Virus record (IMG/VR): IMGVR_UViG_3300040810_000656
Location: 1 to 64,000 of that record
DNA: 64,000 nucleotides
Source of the DNA: a virus
Reading direction: 5' to 3' (one strand)
Shown: one piece after another, positions 26,146 to 35,076 of the stretch
Numbering within the stretch: position 1 is the first letter of the stretch
How the letters are laid out: every line of letters begins with the position of its first letter
Position numbers and translations under genes: made by a program
The notes under the pieces: model-generated
Database searches by the model: none
Told to the model about the DNA's origin: nothing
What the model saw: only the letters and a program-made list of their open reading frames with translations

Positions 26146-28601
26146 GTGTAACATTTTTCAACGCATATATTCAGAACATAAGTGTGAGCCTGTCGTGGGG
26201 AAGCGGTGCCTCATGTCAATTGTCTTTAGTTGAAGATCCAGACAACGGATACGAACTAAATGCTCCTCCTATTGGCTCTCCTGTTGGTTTAAATATTGGT
26301 CAATTTTATTTTGGTGGTATTTACCAGCGTGGATCATACAAAGAATCTGTAGGCGGTAGAACCTTTGAGGTTGTGATTGAGGCACCGAATAAATATTTGG
26401 ATGGCATACAAATTATATTGTCAGATTTTAACGGACAACTTTATAACGATGCAACAAAATACAGCCCAGGAACAGGTCCAACTTTTCTAGGTTCGACATT
26501 GGCAAACGTATGGAATCCGTTCGCTCATAGAGAAAACTATAAATATGGCGGCATTTATGGTGGATCAAACATTAATAGTAATGGATTTCCTGTTCTTGAT
26601 GCACTTCAATTAATTGAATTAATTTCTCGTGGAGAATCTATCTTTGGTGGCCCTGCTACATTTGGAGGATTTTTATACTATGTTAATTTAGGTTCTTTAA
26701 TTGGTGCTTTGAGCGGTTCAAATTATAGACTACAAGGGCCAGTGCAAAATTTAACTTCTATCATTGATGAGTGTGCTGAATTAGCTGGCTTAGAATATTA
26801 TTCTGAGGTTCAAGGTGATGGTCTTGATAGTCAAAATGTTATAATTAACCCTTATTTAAATATAAGAACTATATCTCGTGGATATCAACCAAATCCTGGT
26901 GCTGTCACAGAATTAATTAACAACGCAGACAGTCAGGGAAATTTAATATCTAGGAACGTAGGTCATGAATGGTCTGTTCCTACTACTCAAAAACTAGTTC
27001 TTGGCGGTAAAGGCAGCCGACTGCTGATTCAGGGCGTCGAGACTACTGTCCCTGTTTGGGGTAAACAGCAAAACAATATGTTTGTATATTCTCCTGATCC
27101 AACTTTAAATGTATATCAAACGCCTGGATATACGGTTCCTGTGTATTTAGATAAGTTTGATACTTCTCAGATATATTTTGCTTCAATTTTTGAGTTAAGA
27201 ATGGCAAGTGGGAGCAGAGAAACATGGGAAAGCTGGAAGACTTTTGAAACTTTATTTGGCGTAGAAAGAAATGGCTACAATAATTTTGCTTCTGCTCCGT
27301 GGTATGGTAAAATAAAAATATCAACAGAGTATTTAGCCAAGATACTAAATCAGCCTACATTTCAATCTGTTTCTGCTGATTGGGAGCAGACCGGATGGGA
27401 TTACATAACAAAAAGAATTAGCGGTGCTTTAAATGAACAATCCGACAAAATATGGTCAGCGGTTAATGAAGTAGCAAGTAACTTTTATGGTCAATCCTTT
27501 TTAATGCAAATTAAGACATATGAACCTGGAGGTATTTCTAATAATTTAAAATGGATACAAGATGATGTTCAAGTTGAACATGCTTGGGAGATAGCTGATT
27601 CTGCCTGGGTAGAAACCCCATTATTTGCAGATTTAAATTTTTATGACGGAGAAGGAAGAACTAAGGGTGGATGTGCATGGCCCTCTAATCCTAATATGGA
27701 TTTTAGTTCCCTTGGTAGTGATTGGGCATTTACTCTTGATGGGGGAATTGCTACTTTTAAAGGAGGACCAGAAAAAGATATTTATTGGATAGATAATCTA
27801 CCATATGTTATTGTTAACAGCGGTGGACAAGTAAAATATTATGATGCATTGACAACTCCCGATTTTGGTTTGAGTGTCATGTTTTGGATGTTTACTGGAA
27901 TATGGTTAAATCCAGCAATATATTTAAGTGGGGCGGCTGGTCAAAATGTTCAAATTGCCATTCCTCCAGCAGTAGTTCCTCCAACAAGCTTTGGTGTTCC
28001 GCAAGAAAGTAATAGATATGTTTGGGGTCCGTGGTACGCATGGCGTGGTGGAAACCCTGGTAAAACAGATGTTGTGTTTGATGAGAGCTTGAGGCCAGAA
28101 GTTTTTGGTTCTTCTGCCCTTTTAGATCAAGCCGCTTTTTCTAAGGCCGCTACTGGTTTAGCACAGGCGTCAATAAATGAAACCGGCAGTGTAGAATTGG
28201 CAGGATTACCTGACTACAATCTAGCAAATCAATTTGGTGGTGGCGGCCCATATATTAATGGAATGAATATTAGTATTGGTGTTGGTGGAATTACGACAAC
28301 CTACCAATTTCAAAATTGGACGCCCAAATTTGGTCAGTTGTCTCAAACAAACATAGAAAGAATCAAGCAAGTTAGAAAAGGTATGTTAGCATTTGCACAA
28401 AATAAACGCTCTCAAATAGTAAGAAAGCCTTTACCGCAAATTCAACAAAGGTCTAGATTTGATGAGCTAACGGAAAAATATTCAAGAATTAGCACAACTA
28501 TGGTTAGCGTTGGGTTTGGTGCTTCTATAGACGCCAATCTTTTACAGGGACAGACTCCTGGTAATTTACCTTCTAGAACTAATCAGCCACCGCCACAGTA
28601 A
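26142..28601 (+). CDS. Putative tail hub/tip protein (gp27-like)
   Basis: An 819-residue protein. The first 90 residues contain strands separated by a characteristic (I)GSPVGLNIGQFYFGGIYQRGSY turn and GGRTFEVVIEAPNKYLDG, a layout resembling the first barrel domain of baseplate hub proteins (T4 gp27, phage late control protein D, tail-associated Tal). Later residues form further beta and a few helical segments (around 385-420 and 730-775, KQVRKGMLAFAQNKR). The C-terminal Gln/Pro-rich tail is probably disordered. Genetic order, after tape measure and tail-tip proteins, fits a hub. No lysozyme or peptidase motif is evident. Confidence 0.6.
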   Translation: MSVTFFNAYIQNISVSLSWGSGASCQLSLVEDPDNGYELNAPPIGSPVGLNIGQFYFGGIYQRGSYKESVGGRTFEVVIEAPNKYLDGIQIILSDFNGQLYNDATKYSPGTGPTFLGSTLANVWNPFAHRENYKYGGIYGGSNINSNGFPVLDALQLIELISRGESIFGGPATFGGFLYYVNLGSLIGALSGSNYRLQGPVQNLTSIIDECAELAGLEYYSEVQGDGLDSQNVIINPYLNIRTISRGYQPNPGAVTELINNADSQGNLISRNVGHEWSVPTTQKLVLGGKGSRLLIQGVETTVPVWGKQQNNMFVYSPDPTLNVYQTPGYTVPVYLDKFDTSQIYFASIFELRMASGSRETWESWKTFETLFGVERNGYNNFASAPWYGKIKISTEYLAKILNQPTFQSVSADWEQTGWDYITKRISGALNEQSDKIWSAVNEVASNFYGQSFLMQIKTYEPGGISNNLKWIQDDVQVEHAWEIADSAWVETPLFADLNFYDGEGRTKGGCAWPSNPNMDFSSLGSDWAFTLDGGIATFKGGPEKDIYWIDNLPYVIVNSGGQVKYYDALTTPDFGLSVMFWMFTGIWLNPAIYLSGAAGQNVQIAIPPAVVPPTSFGVPQESNRYVWGPWYAWRGGNPGKTDVVFDESLRPEVFGSSALLDQAAFSKAATGLAQASINETGSVELAGLPDYNLANQFGGGGPYINGMNISIGVGGITTTYQFQNWTPKFGQLSQTNIERIKQVRKGMLAFAQNKRSQIVRKPLPQIQQRSRFDELTEKYSRISTTMVSVGFGASIDANLLQGQTPGNLPSRTNQPPPQ

Positions 28602-28611
28602 GGACTAAAAT

Positions 28612-29505
28612 ATGGCTAATAAAAGAGTAGAATCTGGCATGGGAAAAGCTGATGATATTACAGCGTCAGCTTATAGAAATTTTAATAATTCTTCTACATG
28701 TTCTTTTGAGCAAATTTTTACACCAATATTTACAGAAAAAAACAAAAGTTCCTCAACTCCAACTCCAGGGTTTCGCGTACCGTCTACTGAAAGTGCTGCA
28801 AACAATACTCCTGCTGGAGGTGGAGACGCTTGGCCTTATGGAAATAACAATGCAGGAAATTGTGGCCCTACCGTTCAAGAATTAGACCCATATTTTCCTA
28901 ATATTTTTGGGCAGCCTAATACAGGTTATTTAATTGAAAACTGTGACTATGTAAATGTATTTGCTCAACCTGGAGAAGATTTTAATTTACAAAAGAATAA
29001 TAAAAGGAATGAAATAGAAAATGTACGTACTGTTGGTTTTAGGTCGCCAATGATGTTATCTGGGTGGGGTTTTGATATGGCAAAGTTGCCAGTTCCTTAT
29101 ACATCTTCAGATCCTAATAATTTTGATCCAGAGCTTGTAAGAGATAGAACGCTATGGAAAAGCGGACCTCTTCATGTGCCGTGGGATGAAGAAAGACAAG
29201 TATGGAATGCCGCCGGTCCTGATATAATCGTTGGAATTCTACCAGAAGGAGAAGGTATTACAGCACCATCAACACCAACAGAATTTACAGCTTTTAATAT
29301 TAAGTGTTTCTTTTTTGACAGAGAAAATATTATAGTTAGAAGCGGACACGCATCAGGTATGCAGATATCCAGCAATAGATGGCTACAAGTTATAAATAGA
29401 GATCCCAGCTTATCTGTTCCAGCGTCTCACACAGAAGACATACTAGTAATAGCAATAAGAGTTAATTATGAGTTTTTACCAATATATGTTGGTTGTCCAG
29501 ATTAA
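28612..29505 (+). CDS. Tail-tip-region structural protein
   Basis: A 297-residue protein with low-complexity Ser/Thr/Asn/Gly-rich residues 50-100, then a structured domain (residues 130-297) containing a motif-rich stretch WGFDMAKLPVPY and a series of strands ending in FLPIYVGCPD. It follows the hub-like gene by 10 bases. Its reading frame ends just before ATG 29517 of the large Cys-rich protein. I recognise no family; order suggests a distal-tail component. Confidence 0.6.
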   Translation: MANKRVESGMGKADDITASAYRNFNNSSTCSFEQIFTPIFTEKNKSSSTPTPGFRVPSTESAANNTPAGGGDAWPYGNNNAGNCGPTVQELDPYFPNIFGQPNTGYLIENCDYVNVFAQPGEDFNLQKNNKRNEIENVRTVGFRSPMMLSGWGFDMAKLPVPYTSSDPNNFDPELVRDRTLWKSGPLHVPWDEERQVWNAAGPDIIVGILPEGEGITAPSTPTEFTAFNIKCFFFDRENIIVRSGHASGMQISSNRWLQVINRDPSLSVPASHTEDILVIAIRVNYEFLPIYVGCPD

Positions 29506-29516
29506 GGATTTATGAC

Positions 29517-32426
29517 ATGGGAAGAAAATGTTTATGTTGTGGTTTAAGTAATTGTGAGGGAAAGACATATACCTTGTGGAAAGGAAGATTAGATTCTGTT
29601 TGTAATGAAGGTTCATCTGGAGGGCAGGGTCTTCAAGAAGACATCTATCTATATCCAGAGAGAGAAGGCTACATATGTTTGTCATATGATGCTCAAAGTA
29701 TACCAGATAGATTCATGGTGTATGTTGGGGGACAGCAAGTTGTTGATACTGGTCTTGTATCAGGTGTGGGCAGTGTAAGTTTTTTCAAACCACAAGGAGT
29801 CACTGAAGTAAAGGTTATTGTTGAAGCCCCATTAACAGGTACAGCATGGATATATACTTTATCTTGTTTAGAAATTATTGAAACAGGGACAGGATCAACA
29901 GATATAACTTTTTTTGCTGGCACTAGAAAAGGATGCATAGACATCCTTCCATGTCTTTCTGTGAGTAGCGACACATGCAGCGGGGCTAATGAATTGCTGC
30001 CACTTCAGTTTATTTTTCGTGATTGCGATAATTTAGATAAACAACCTTTTGCGACTGTAAATTGGACAATTGACCCTAATTACATCTATCATACAACATG
30101 TACTAAATTCGATGGCGATGTTAATAATCCAAAAAATTATTTTACAATATATAAACCAACTAATATATCAAAGGTATGCGTAACTGCCACATATCCAAAA
30201 GGTCCATATGAGATAGAGACAAGTATTGATTGCCCTAGAACATGTACAGATGACGATCCACCACCTCCTCCTCCTCCAGGTGATGATGATGATGATAGCC
30301 GCGACCCTAACCAGCCTCCTGACGGTGGTCCTGGCATACCTTGGAATCCAGATGATCCTGGTCAAGGTGGAAACGTTGATAATGGCGGCGGTTTTGCTCC
30401 ACCAGGAGGACGAAACGGTGGGTGGCCACCAAGAAATAATGGAGATTTTCGCCGTGGCTGGTGGGGAAATAACGGCACATGTTTTGTTAATGATTACAAT
30501 AATAGCGATGAGCCTTTGTCTTATTTAGCTTCGATTAGAACAGATACTTTTTTTACAAAAGAGCCACAGTGGATATTATTTGATCTAAACCGTGTTGCGG
30601 TAATTAATGACGCAGAAGCAAGATTTATAATAAAAATTTGTTTCAATCCAAACGCCGAAGAGAAGCCTATATCACGAAAAATAGTTATTGAGGGTTTTGA
30701 TCAAAATATGCAGAATGCACAAGAATTAGCGAGAAGAGACATCACTAACTTTAATCAAGTAGAAATATGTGAATGTGGAACTTTCACTAAGCCAGAAGGC
30801 ATAGTTAATATTTTTGTGTGGATATGGGAAGAGAATCCAGACGAAATTTCAGAACCCTTGGATATTTTGATTAGTAGAGAATTAGAGCCAGATACATACT
30901 GGCAACAGACATATCATGAAGTAGTATGGCACAACAAAGGAACGCAGGCCGGTGTAGTTAATTTTTATGCCTCTGTACATGCAGTGCCAGATGCTTTTTG
31001 CGAATGTCAAGGCGATTTTGATAATAATCCAATTACTTCAGAAGACAGTGCTGCTAGGGCTAGGTTTATAGTAGAAGATGTTAATAATGGCAATGTGTAT
31101 TTAGATTTTGAATTATCTTCAGATACAGATGATCCAAATTTTCCTGCTGGCTGCTCTGATCTTAACTCTAATAATAGCTTTAATGAAACACTAATAGAAT
31201 TTTTTAAAGAATTTGACGTTAGGTCTATTAAGGTAACAGTTAAATACACAAGAAATACTATATTCAGATATGTGTTGGGGTGCCCTAGAGATATGTGCTT
31301 GCAGCATTGTCCAGATTATCAAGGATTGCCGGAATCAATAAAGGTTACTATAGAAGGTAGTGATTATAATATGGTTCTTGGTCCATTGGGTCAGCAATTA
31401 ACTGCAACTTTCTTTCGGGTTGGAGGACCGCCGTTTATAACATGGACAGAAGTAGGTAGACCCACTGATCCATTTACGGATCAAATAGTATTGGGTTCAA
31501 TACAATATTATGCGACAGTATATTTTCCTGGTGGCTCTTGGAATGGGGAGCATGTACTTACTTTGAATGATTCAAAAACAGCATATGAAAGTAATTTAGC
31601 TGGTCCTCCTTTTTGTGATGCTACCGATATAGTGAATGGAGAGTCCAAAGGATCTAAAATGTCTTTAATGCTTGCTAATGGTTTTAGCTGTAGCCTGTTT
31701 CTTGAAAACATAAAAGTGTTTTATAGATGGGGCAAAACAAATAATGACATGCAGTGCGAAGTTGATATTAACCCCTGTGCTGGATATGTTTTAGCTCACT
31801 CTAGTCATGGTGACTCTTGGGCAATATCTTGTGACCAATTGTATAAAGGTCAAGAGGTTAATGTTTCATGGAATCTATTAGGTGCTAATAGGCAGAGTAT
31901 CTTAGACAATAATCTTTTTGTGAGTACTCTTGGCATAGGTCATAGAGCGTTTGATCCTCCTTTATTTCTTTATGATGGAAGGACTGACAATTCTTATCCA
32001 TGCTTGGAAAATAATGTAACGAGTGCAACATGCGGCGTGGGTCCAAGTCAATATCAGCCTCGTTATGGATGGGAGTGGCCCTACGCATATCGGCGGCATT
32101 ATGGTTGCATGAGAGGATGTGATAACCTATTCAATGACACATACGATAGATTTAAAACTGTGTGTTCAGGATTTAAAGAAAATTTTGATGTTGACAACTG
32201 GATTAACAGATGTCATTTAGGCAACGATGATTGGAATTATAATGATCCAAAAACTGTGCCTTGGGATTGCTTGAAGCCAGCTCCGTTTTTTCCTTGGTGG
32301 AACGAAGAAACAATGGGAGAGAAAGATCTATCAACTCTACCAGGAAAAAGGCGATATTTATCAAATTATGTATACGAGGAAGGTAATCCATATTTGGTTA
32401 TTAAGAAAGTTGAGGTTATAAATTAA
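29517..32426 (+). CDS. Cys-rich putative tail-tip or receptor-region protein with Pro/Asp linker
   Basis: The start is placed at ATG 29517, after AAGGATT, rather than at an in-frame TTG 24 bases upstream in the previous gene. The 969-residue product begins MGRKCLCCGLSNCEG, a Cys cluster that may bind metal. It contains many further Cys, notably in CxxC-like pairs (SCLEI, CRDCD, CPRTC), suggesting disulphides or metal binding on the virion surface. Around residues 250-325 is a low-complexity linker (PPPPPPPGDDDDDS and Gly/Pro/Asn-rich DNA). Downstream beta domains follow. The composition is unusual for a tail fibre; a host-contact or adhesin-like role is inferred. Confidence 0.6.
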   Translation: MGRKCLCCGLSNCEGKTYTLWKGRLDSVCNEGSSGGQGLQEDIYLYPEREGYICLSYDAQSIPDRFMVYVGGQQVVDTGLVSGVGSVSFFKPQGVTEVKVIVEAPLTGTAWIYTLSCLEIIETGTGSTDITFFAGTRKGCIDILPCLSVSSDTCSGANELLPLQFIFRDCDNLDKQPFATVNWTIDPNYIYHTTCTKFDGDVNNPKNYFTIYKPTNISKVCVTATYPKGPYEIETSIDCPRTCTDDDPPPPPPPGDDDDDSRDPNQPPDGGPGIPWNPDDPGQGGNVDNGGGFAPPGGRNGGWPPRNNGDFRRGWWGNNGTCFVNDYNNSDEPLSYLASIRTDTFFTKEPQWILFDLNRVAVINDAEARFIIKICFNPNAEEKPISRKIVIEGFDQNMQNAQELARRDITNFNQVEICECGTFTKPEGIVNIFVWIWEENPDEISEPLDILISRELEPDTYWQQTYHEVVWHNKGTQAGVVNFYASVHAVPDAFCECQGDFDNNPITSEDSAARARFIVEDVNNGNVYLDFELSSDTDDPNFPAGCSDLNSNNSFNETLIEFFKEFDVRSIKVTVKYTRNTIFRYVLGCPRDMCLQHCPDYQGLPESIKVTIEGSDYNMVLGPLGQQLTATFFRVGGPPFITWTEVGRPTDPFTDQIVLGSIQYYATVYFPGGSWNGEHVLTLNDSKTAYESNLAGPPFCDATDIVNGESKGSKMSLMLANGFSCSLFLENIKVFYRWGKTNNDMQCEVDINPCAGYVLAHSSHGDSWAISCDQLYKGQEVNVSWNLLGANRQSILDNNLFVSTLGIGHRAFDPPLFLYDGRTDNSYPCLENNVTSATCGVGPSQYQPRYGWEWPYAYRRHYGCMRGCDNLFNDTYDRFKTVCSGFKENFDVDNWINRCHLGNDDWNYNDPKTVPWDCLKPAPFFPWWNEETMGEKDLSTLPGKRRYLSNYVYEEGNPYLVIKKVEVIN

Positions 32427-32894
32427 ATGAATCATGTATTTTTAGGAAATGTTGGTTTTTCTAAAGACCAACTTCATGATGCAAAAATGGTTATAAATTG
32501 TGATATTGACTGCGATACAATGCGGTGTAAAATATGCAACGAGAGTATTGGTGGCTGCGATTGGAATAGAAACTGTAAAGTTAAAATGGCAAATTTGCCT
32601 AAAACGAATACCGAATCAACAAACAAGCAAAACAAAGTCAATGGCGGGCCTGGAACAGAATTAAAAAAACTTTTATCAAAAATAGGAATAAACTCAGAAG
32701 CTGGATGTGGATGTAATGATAGAGCTAAACATATAGACTTTATGGAAAACAAAGATCCAGGCTGGACAGAAAAAAATATAGAGAGCATAGTTGATTGGAT
32801 GCAATCAGAAGCAAAGAATAGAAAGCTGCCATTTTTAAGAATTGGAGCTAAAACACTAGTTAAGATAGCGATAAGAAACGCTAAAAAACAATGA
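32427..32894 (+). CDS. Cys-rich small protein with GPGTEL/GCGC domain
   Basis: A 155-residue protein starting one base after the previous stop. The N-terminal half carries many Cys (CDIDC, CKICN, CDWNRNC) that could form a zinc site. The C-terminal half (residues 75-150) has GGPGTELKKLLSKIGI, then GCGCNDRA, then WTEKNIESIVDWM, then FLRIGAKTLVKIAIRNAK. I recognise this GPGTEL-GCGC-WM signature as a domain recurring in planctomycete genomes and phages, of unknown function, often in surface- or tail-associated proteins. This is from memory and needs a search. The promoter element at 32900 lies beyond it. Confidence 0.6.
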   Translation: MNHVFLGNVGFSKDQLHDAKMVINCDIDCDTMRCKICNESIGGCDWNRNCKVKMANLPKTNTESTNKQNKVNGGPGTELKKLLSKIGINSEAGCGCNDRAKHIDFMENKDPGWTEKNIESIVDWMQSEAKNRKLPFLRIGAKTLVKIAIRNAKKQ

Positions 32895-32899
32895 TTTTT

Positions 32900-32908
32900 G
32901 TGTATAAA
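32900..32908 (+). promoter_or_regulatory. Late-type promoter element GTGTATAAA before the last structural gene
   Basis: GTGTATAAA preceded by TTTTT, six bases after the previous stop codon and 32 bases before ATG 32940. It is identical to the elements at 3566 and 6810. Together with the terminator at 33943, it makes the final gene a monocistronic unit, as expected of a very abundant protein. Confidence 0.6.
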
Positions 32909-32939
32909 CACATGACCCCACATTTTACAGGAGATTAAC

Positions 32940-33917
32940 ATGGCTGAAATTAGTTTTCAATTATTGGGTGCAACAACAATGGCACCTTCATTAACAACGC
33001 TATCTGGTTCTGGATTGGCGTTTTATGGTGCTAGTGCTGGATCTTCAGTGCAGATTGGCTCTTATCAAGAAAACACATACGTAGCTAATTCAGATGGAAG
33101 TATCTATAAAGATGCTACCACCAATATTAAATATGTTGCTTCAACTTACCCAAGTGGTAGATGTGTGGTTTCAGAGCAAGGTAATGATGATCTTGAAGTT
33201 GGGCTTTCTGGTGTTAAGTCTTATCAGTCTACTCTTGGTATTCAGTTTGGACATTCTACTCAAGTACAGGCACAGAATGTTCAGTTAAGAATTTATGACA
33301 GAAATAATATTAATTATCCTGCAAGTGGTGTGTTAACTAAAGTAGCTGAAATTATCAATCATAACGGTGTTAGTTTTGGTTCGCAAGGTCCAGCTGGTCA
33401 ATCTTCTGATGTCGTAGGAAGTGGTGACTTTTTCTGGTGGGGTGAGCCTTGGCCAGCTCAGTATGTCACTAAGAATTATTATACTAATAGCTCTGGTGAG
33501 GTATTTATTAATGGTTTAGATAGTGCGTCGAGAACAAATGGCGATTCAAGACTTGATGCTGCTGGCATTGCTGGATCATATGCTACAGTAGGTGGAACTG
33601 GAATTGTTGTTCCTCTAGTAAATTCTCCTGGTAGTGGACAGAAACAGCTTCAGCCTTCAGAAATTGCTGACAATAGCAATTCTATTCCAGGTATGATGTG
33701 GCCTAAATGGACTCAGTATGTGAAATCCGCTGATCAAGCAGCACTCATGGGTTCAGTAAATAGTTTTGGAGATGGTTCAGACACTAATATTGGTAGAACT
33801 TATGGAGGAACTGGTGTTGATACTCATCACACATGGGCTGTTGCACTATCATCTTCACCGCTTTCTATAGGTAGTAAAGAACAATTCGGGCTTTACGTGT
33901 CACTTGAGTACCTATAG
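32940..33917 (+). CDS. Probable abundant virion protein with its own promoter and terminator
   Basis: A 325-residue, Gly/Ser/Thr-rich, beta-structured protein behind CAGGAGATTAAC, with its own promoter element and a strong terminator just after. Single-gene transcription units of this kind usually code for an abundant protein (decoration, surface or fibre). The sequence includes SQGPAGQSS, then FFWWGEPWPAQY, then a closing SKEQFGLYVSLEYL strand. No enzyme motif or signal peptide is seen. I do not recognise a family. Confidence 0.65.
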   Translation: MAEISFQLLGATTMAPSLTTLSGSGLAFYGASAGSSVQIGSYQENTYVANSDGSIYKDATTNIKYVASTYPSGRCVVSEQGNDDLEVGLSGVKSYQSTLGIQFGHSTQVQAQNVQLRIYDRNNINYPASGVLTKVAEIINHNGVSFGSQGPAGQSSDVVGSGDFFWWGEPWPAQYVTKNYYTNSSGEVFINGLDSASRTNGDSRLDAAGIAGSYATVGGTGIVVPLVNSPGSGQKQLQPSEIADNSNSIPGMMWPKWTQYVKSADQAALMGSVNSFGDGSDTNIGRTYGGTGVDTHHTWAVALSSSPLSIGSKEQFGLYVSLEYL

Positions 33918-33942
33918 AGTATTTTTGCTCAGTAATTAAAAG

Positions 33943-33970
33943 AAAACCCCGTGTTTTATCACGGGGTTTT
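33943..33970. terminator. Bidirectional terminator between converging blocks
   Basis: AAAACCCCGTG pairs perfectly with CACGGGGTTTT (11 pairs) around the loop TTTTAT, with A-rich and T-rich flanks on either side. It works in both directions and ends the plus-strand virion block and the minus-strand block whose last gene stops at 33979. Confidence 0.9.
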
Positions 33971-33978
33971 TTATTAAA

Positions 33979-34308
33979 CTACTCTATGGTTTTGGTTTTT
34001 GGGTTCCATTTAACCCATCCACCGTCTGGTAGCCAGTTTCCTTCAGCATCCTTACGTCTTGGAAACAATCCACCGCCCTTCTTATTTACGCCAAACCCAA
34101 GTCTAGCACCACAATCCAGACAGCGAAGCTCATAATATTCGTTTCCATCGTTTTCACGAACAACATAACGTAAATTATGAGATCCACACTTCCCGCAAGC
34201 TTCTACGCCAAAGACTTCTTCAAATGAAGCAATCTCCTTAAATAAATCTTTTTGTGTTTCTCCTTCAATCTCTACAGATAGACTACCGACTTTTTTTACG
34301 ACTTTCAT
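33979..34308 (-). CDS. Small zinc-ribbon phage protein
   Basis: A 109-residue protein with CGKCGS and CLDCGARLGFG pairs (residues 38-78), a Cys4 zinc ribbon. The first 30 residues include a basic strand-helix and the final 30 a GGGLFPRRKDAEGNWLP loop. The ribosome site CTGGAGGTCTGA is excellent. I remember similar zinc-ribbon proteins next to recombination and nucleotide genes in phages; the ribbon sequence with GARLxFG is typical, but its role is not known. It overlaps the preceding gene by four bases. DNA- or protein-binding is likely. Confidence 0.75.
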   Translation of the reverse strand: MKVVKKVGSLSVEIEGETQKDLFKEIASFEEVFGVEACGKCGSHNLRYVVRENDGNEYYELRCLDCGARLGFGVNKKGGGLFPRRKDAEGNWLPDGGWVKWNPKTKTIE

Positions 34309-35072
34309 TCAGACCTCCAGTTGGTTTTATAGCCCATGATTCCATCTGGAATAGGCTTTTTCTTATTCTGATAGCTATTCAATACTCCTAGCATTTTAGA
34401 TGCTGTTTCTTTAGTTACATCATCTATACTCGCATAGAAATCAGTACCAGAGTTAATAAACTCCATAACATCAATATCTAGCTGTTTACATTTAGTGTCA
34501 ATAAAATTAGCTTGTGCTGGAGTAATAGAAACATCGCCCCGCCACTCACTGTCAACTTCTTTACCATGTTTAGCAACACTTTCTTTGACAATAGATTCAA
34601 TATCCTTCTTTCTTGTCAGTTCTTCTGCTGCTAGACAACGAATCTTGAGAGCTTTACGAAGAGCACGACCTTCTGCTCTTGTGCTTGCTGTTGCAACAGG
34701 GTGAGCACAGAATAAATCATCTGTATTACCATGCCACACATCTGCAACCTCTGAATATGTTCTTAGTTTGCCTGTTCCTTGCCAGTCAATAACTACCTCA
34801 AACACTACCGTGGCACGACCAGGACCATCCACGCATGTCGCTGGAAACACATGTGAAGGACGACTCACAATAATGTCACCAAGGACTTCTTCGGCAACAC
34901 GACGTAGACCAGCACAAGTTGGATTGCCGTCAAATAGTTCTCCTGGCTCAAATTTATTCATTACCCAATCATTCCATTCCTGAGAACCATAAATAGGAGA
35001 CATTTCACGAACTTCATCTTTAGTGCCAACTTCAATTTCGTTATCTTCCATGTCAAAAAACTTTTCAGCCAT
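34305..35072 (-). CDS. Putative recombination/single-strand annealing protein
   Basis: I place the start at ATG 35072, after TTGGAGAATTAAACC and just past the homing endonuclease stop, rather than 75 bases upstream. The 255-residue product contains VVFEVVIDWQGTG (residues 90-100), then HPVATASTRAEGRALRKALKIRCLAAEEL (quoted in parts). The (A)STRAxGRALRxAL(K/N)...AAEEL motif occurs in phage single-strand annealing and other recombination proteins (Sak/Rad52-like and other families), which is why I suggest that role. A second motif, ITPAQANFID (residues 185-194), resembles a C-terminal DNA-binding helix. The zinc ribbon gene follows it. The family is not certain. Confidence 0.45.
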   Translation of the reverse strand: MAEKFFDMEDNEIEVGTKDEVREMSPIYGSQEWNDWVMNKFEPGELFDGNPTCAGLRRVAEEVLGDIIVSRPSHVFPATCVDGPGRATVVFEVVIDWQGTGKLRTYSEVADVWHGNTDDLFCAHPVATASTRAEGRALRKALKIRCLAAEELTRKKDIESIVKESVAKHGKEVDSEWRGDVSITPAQANFIDTKCKQLDIDVMEFINSGTDFYASIDDVTKETASKMLGVLNSYQNKKKPIPDGIMGYKTNWRSE

Positions 35073-35076
35073 AGGT

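Noticed and set aside
30137-30528. Small frames opposite and across the Pro/Asp linker of the 29517 gene
   Set aside because: They mirror low-complexity codons of the linker and encode poly-Gly, poly-Ile or poly-Met-like products, with no ribosome site.
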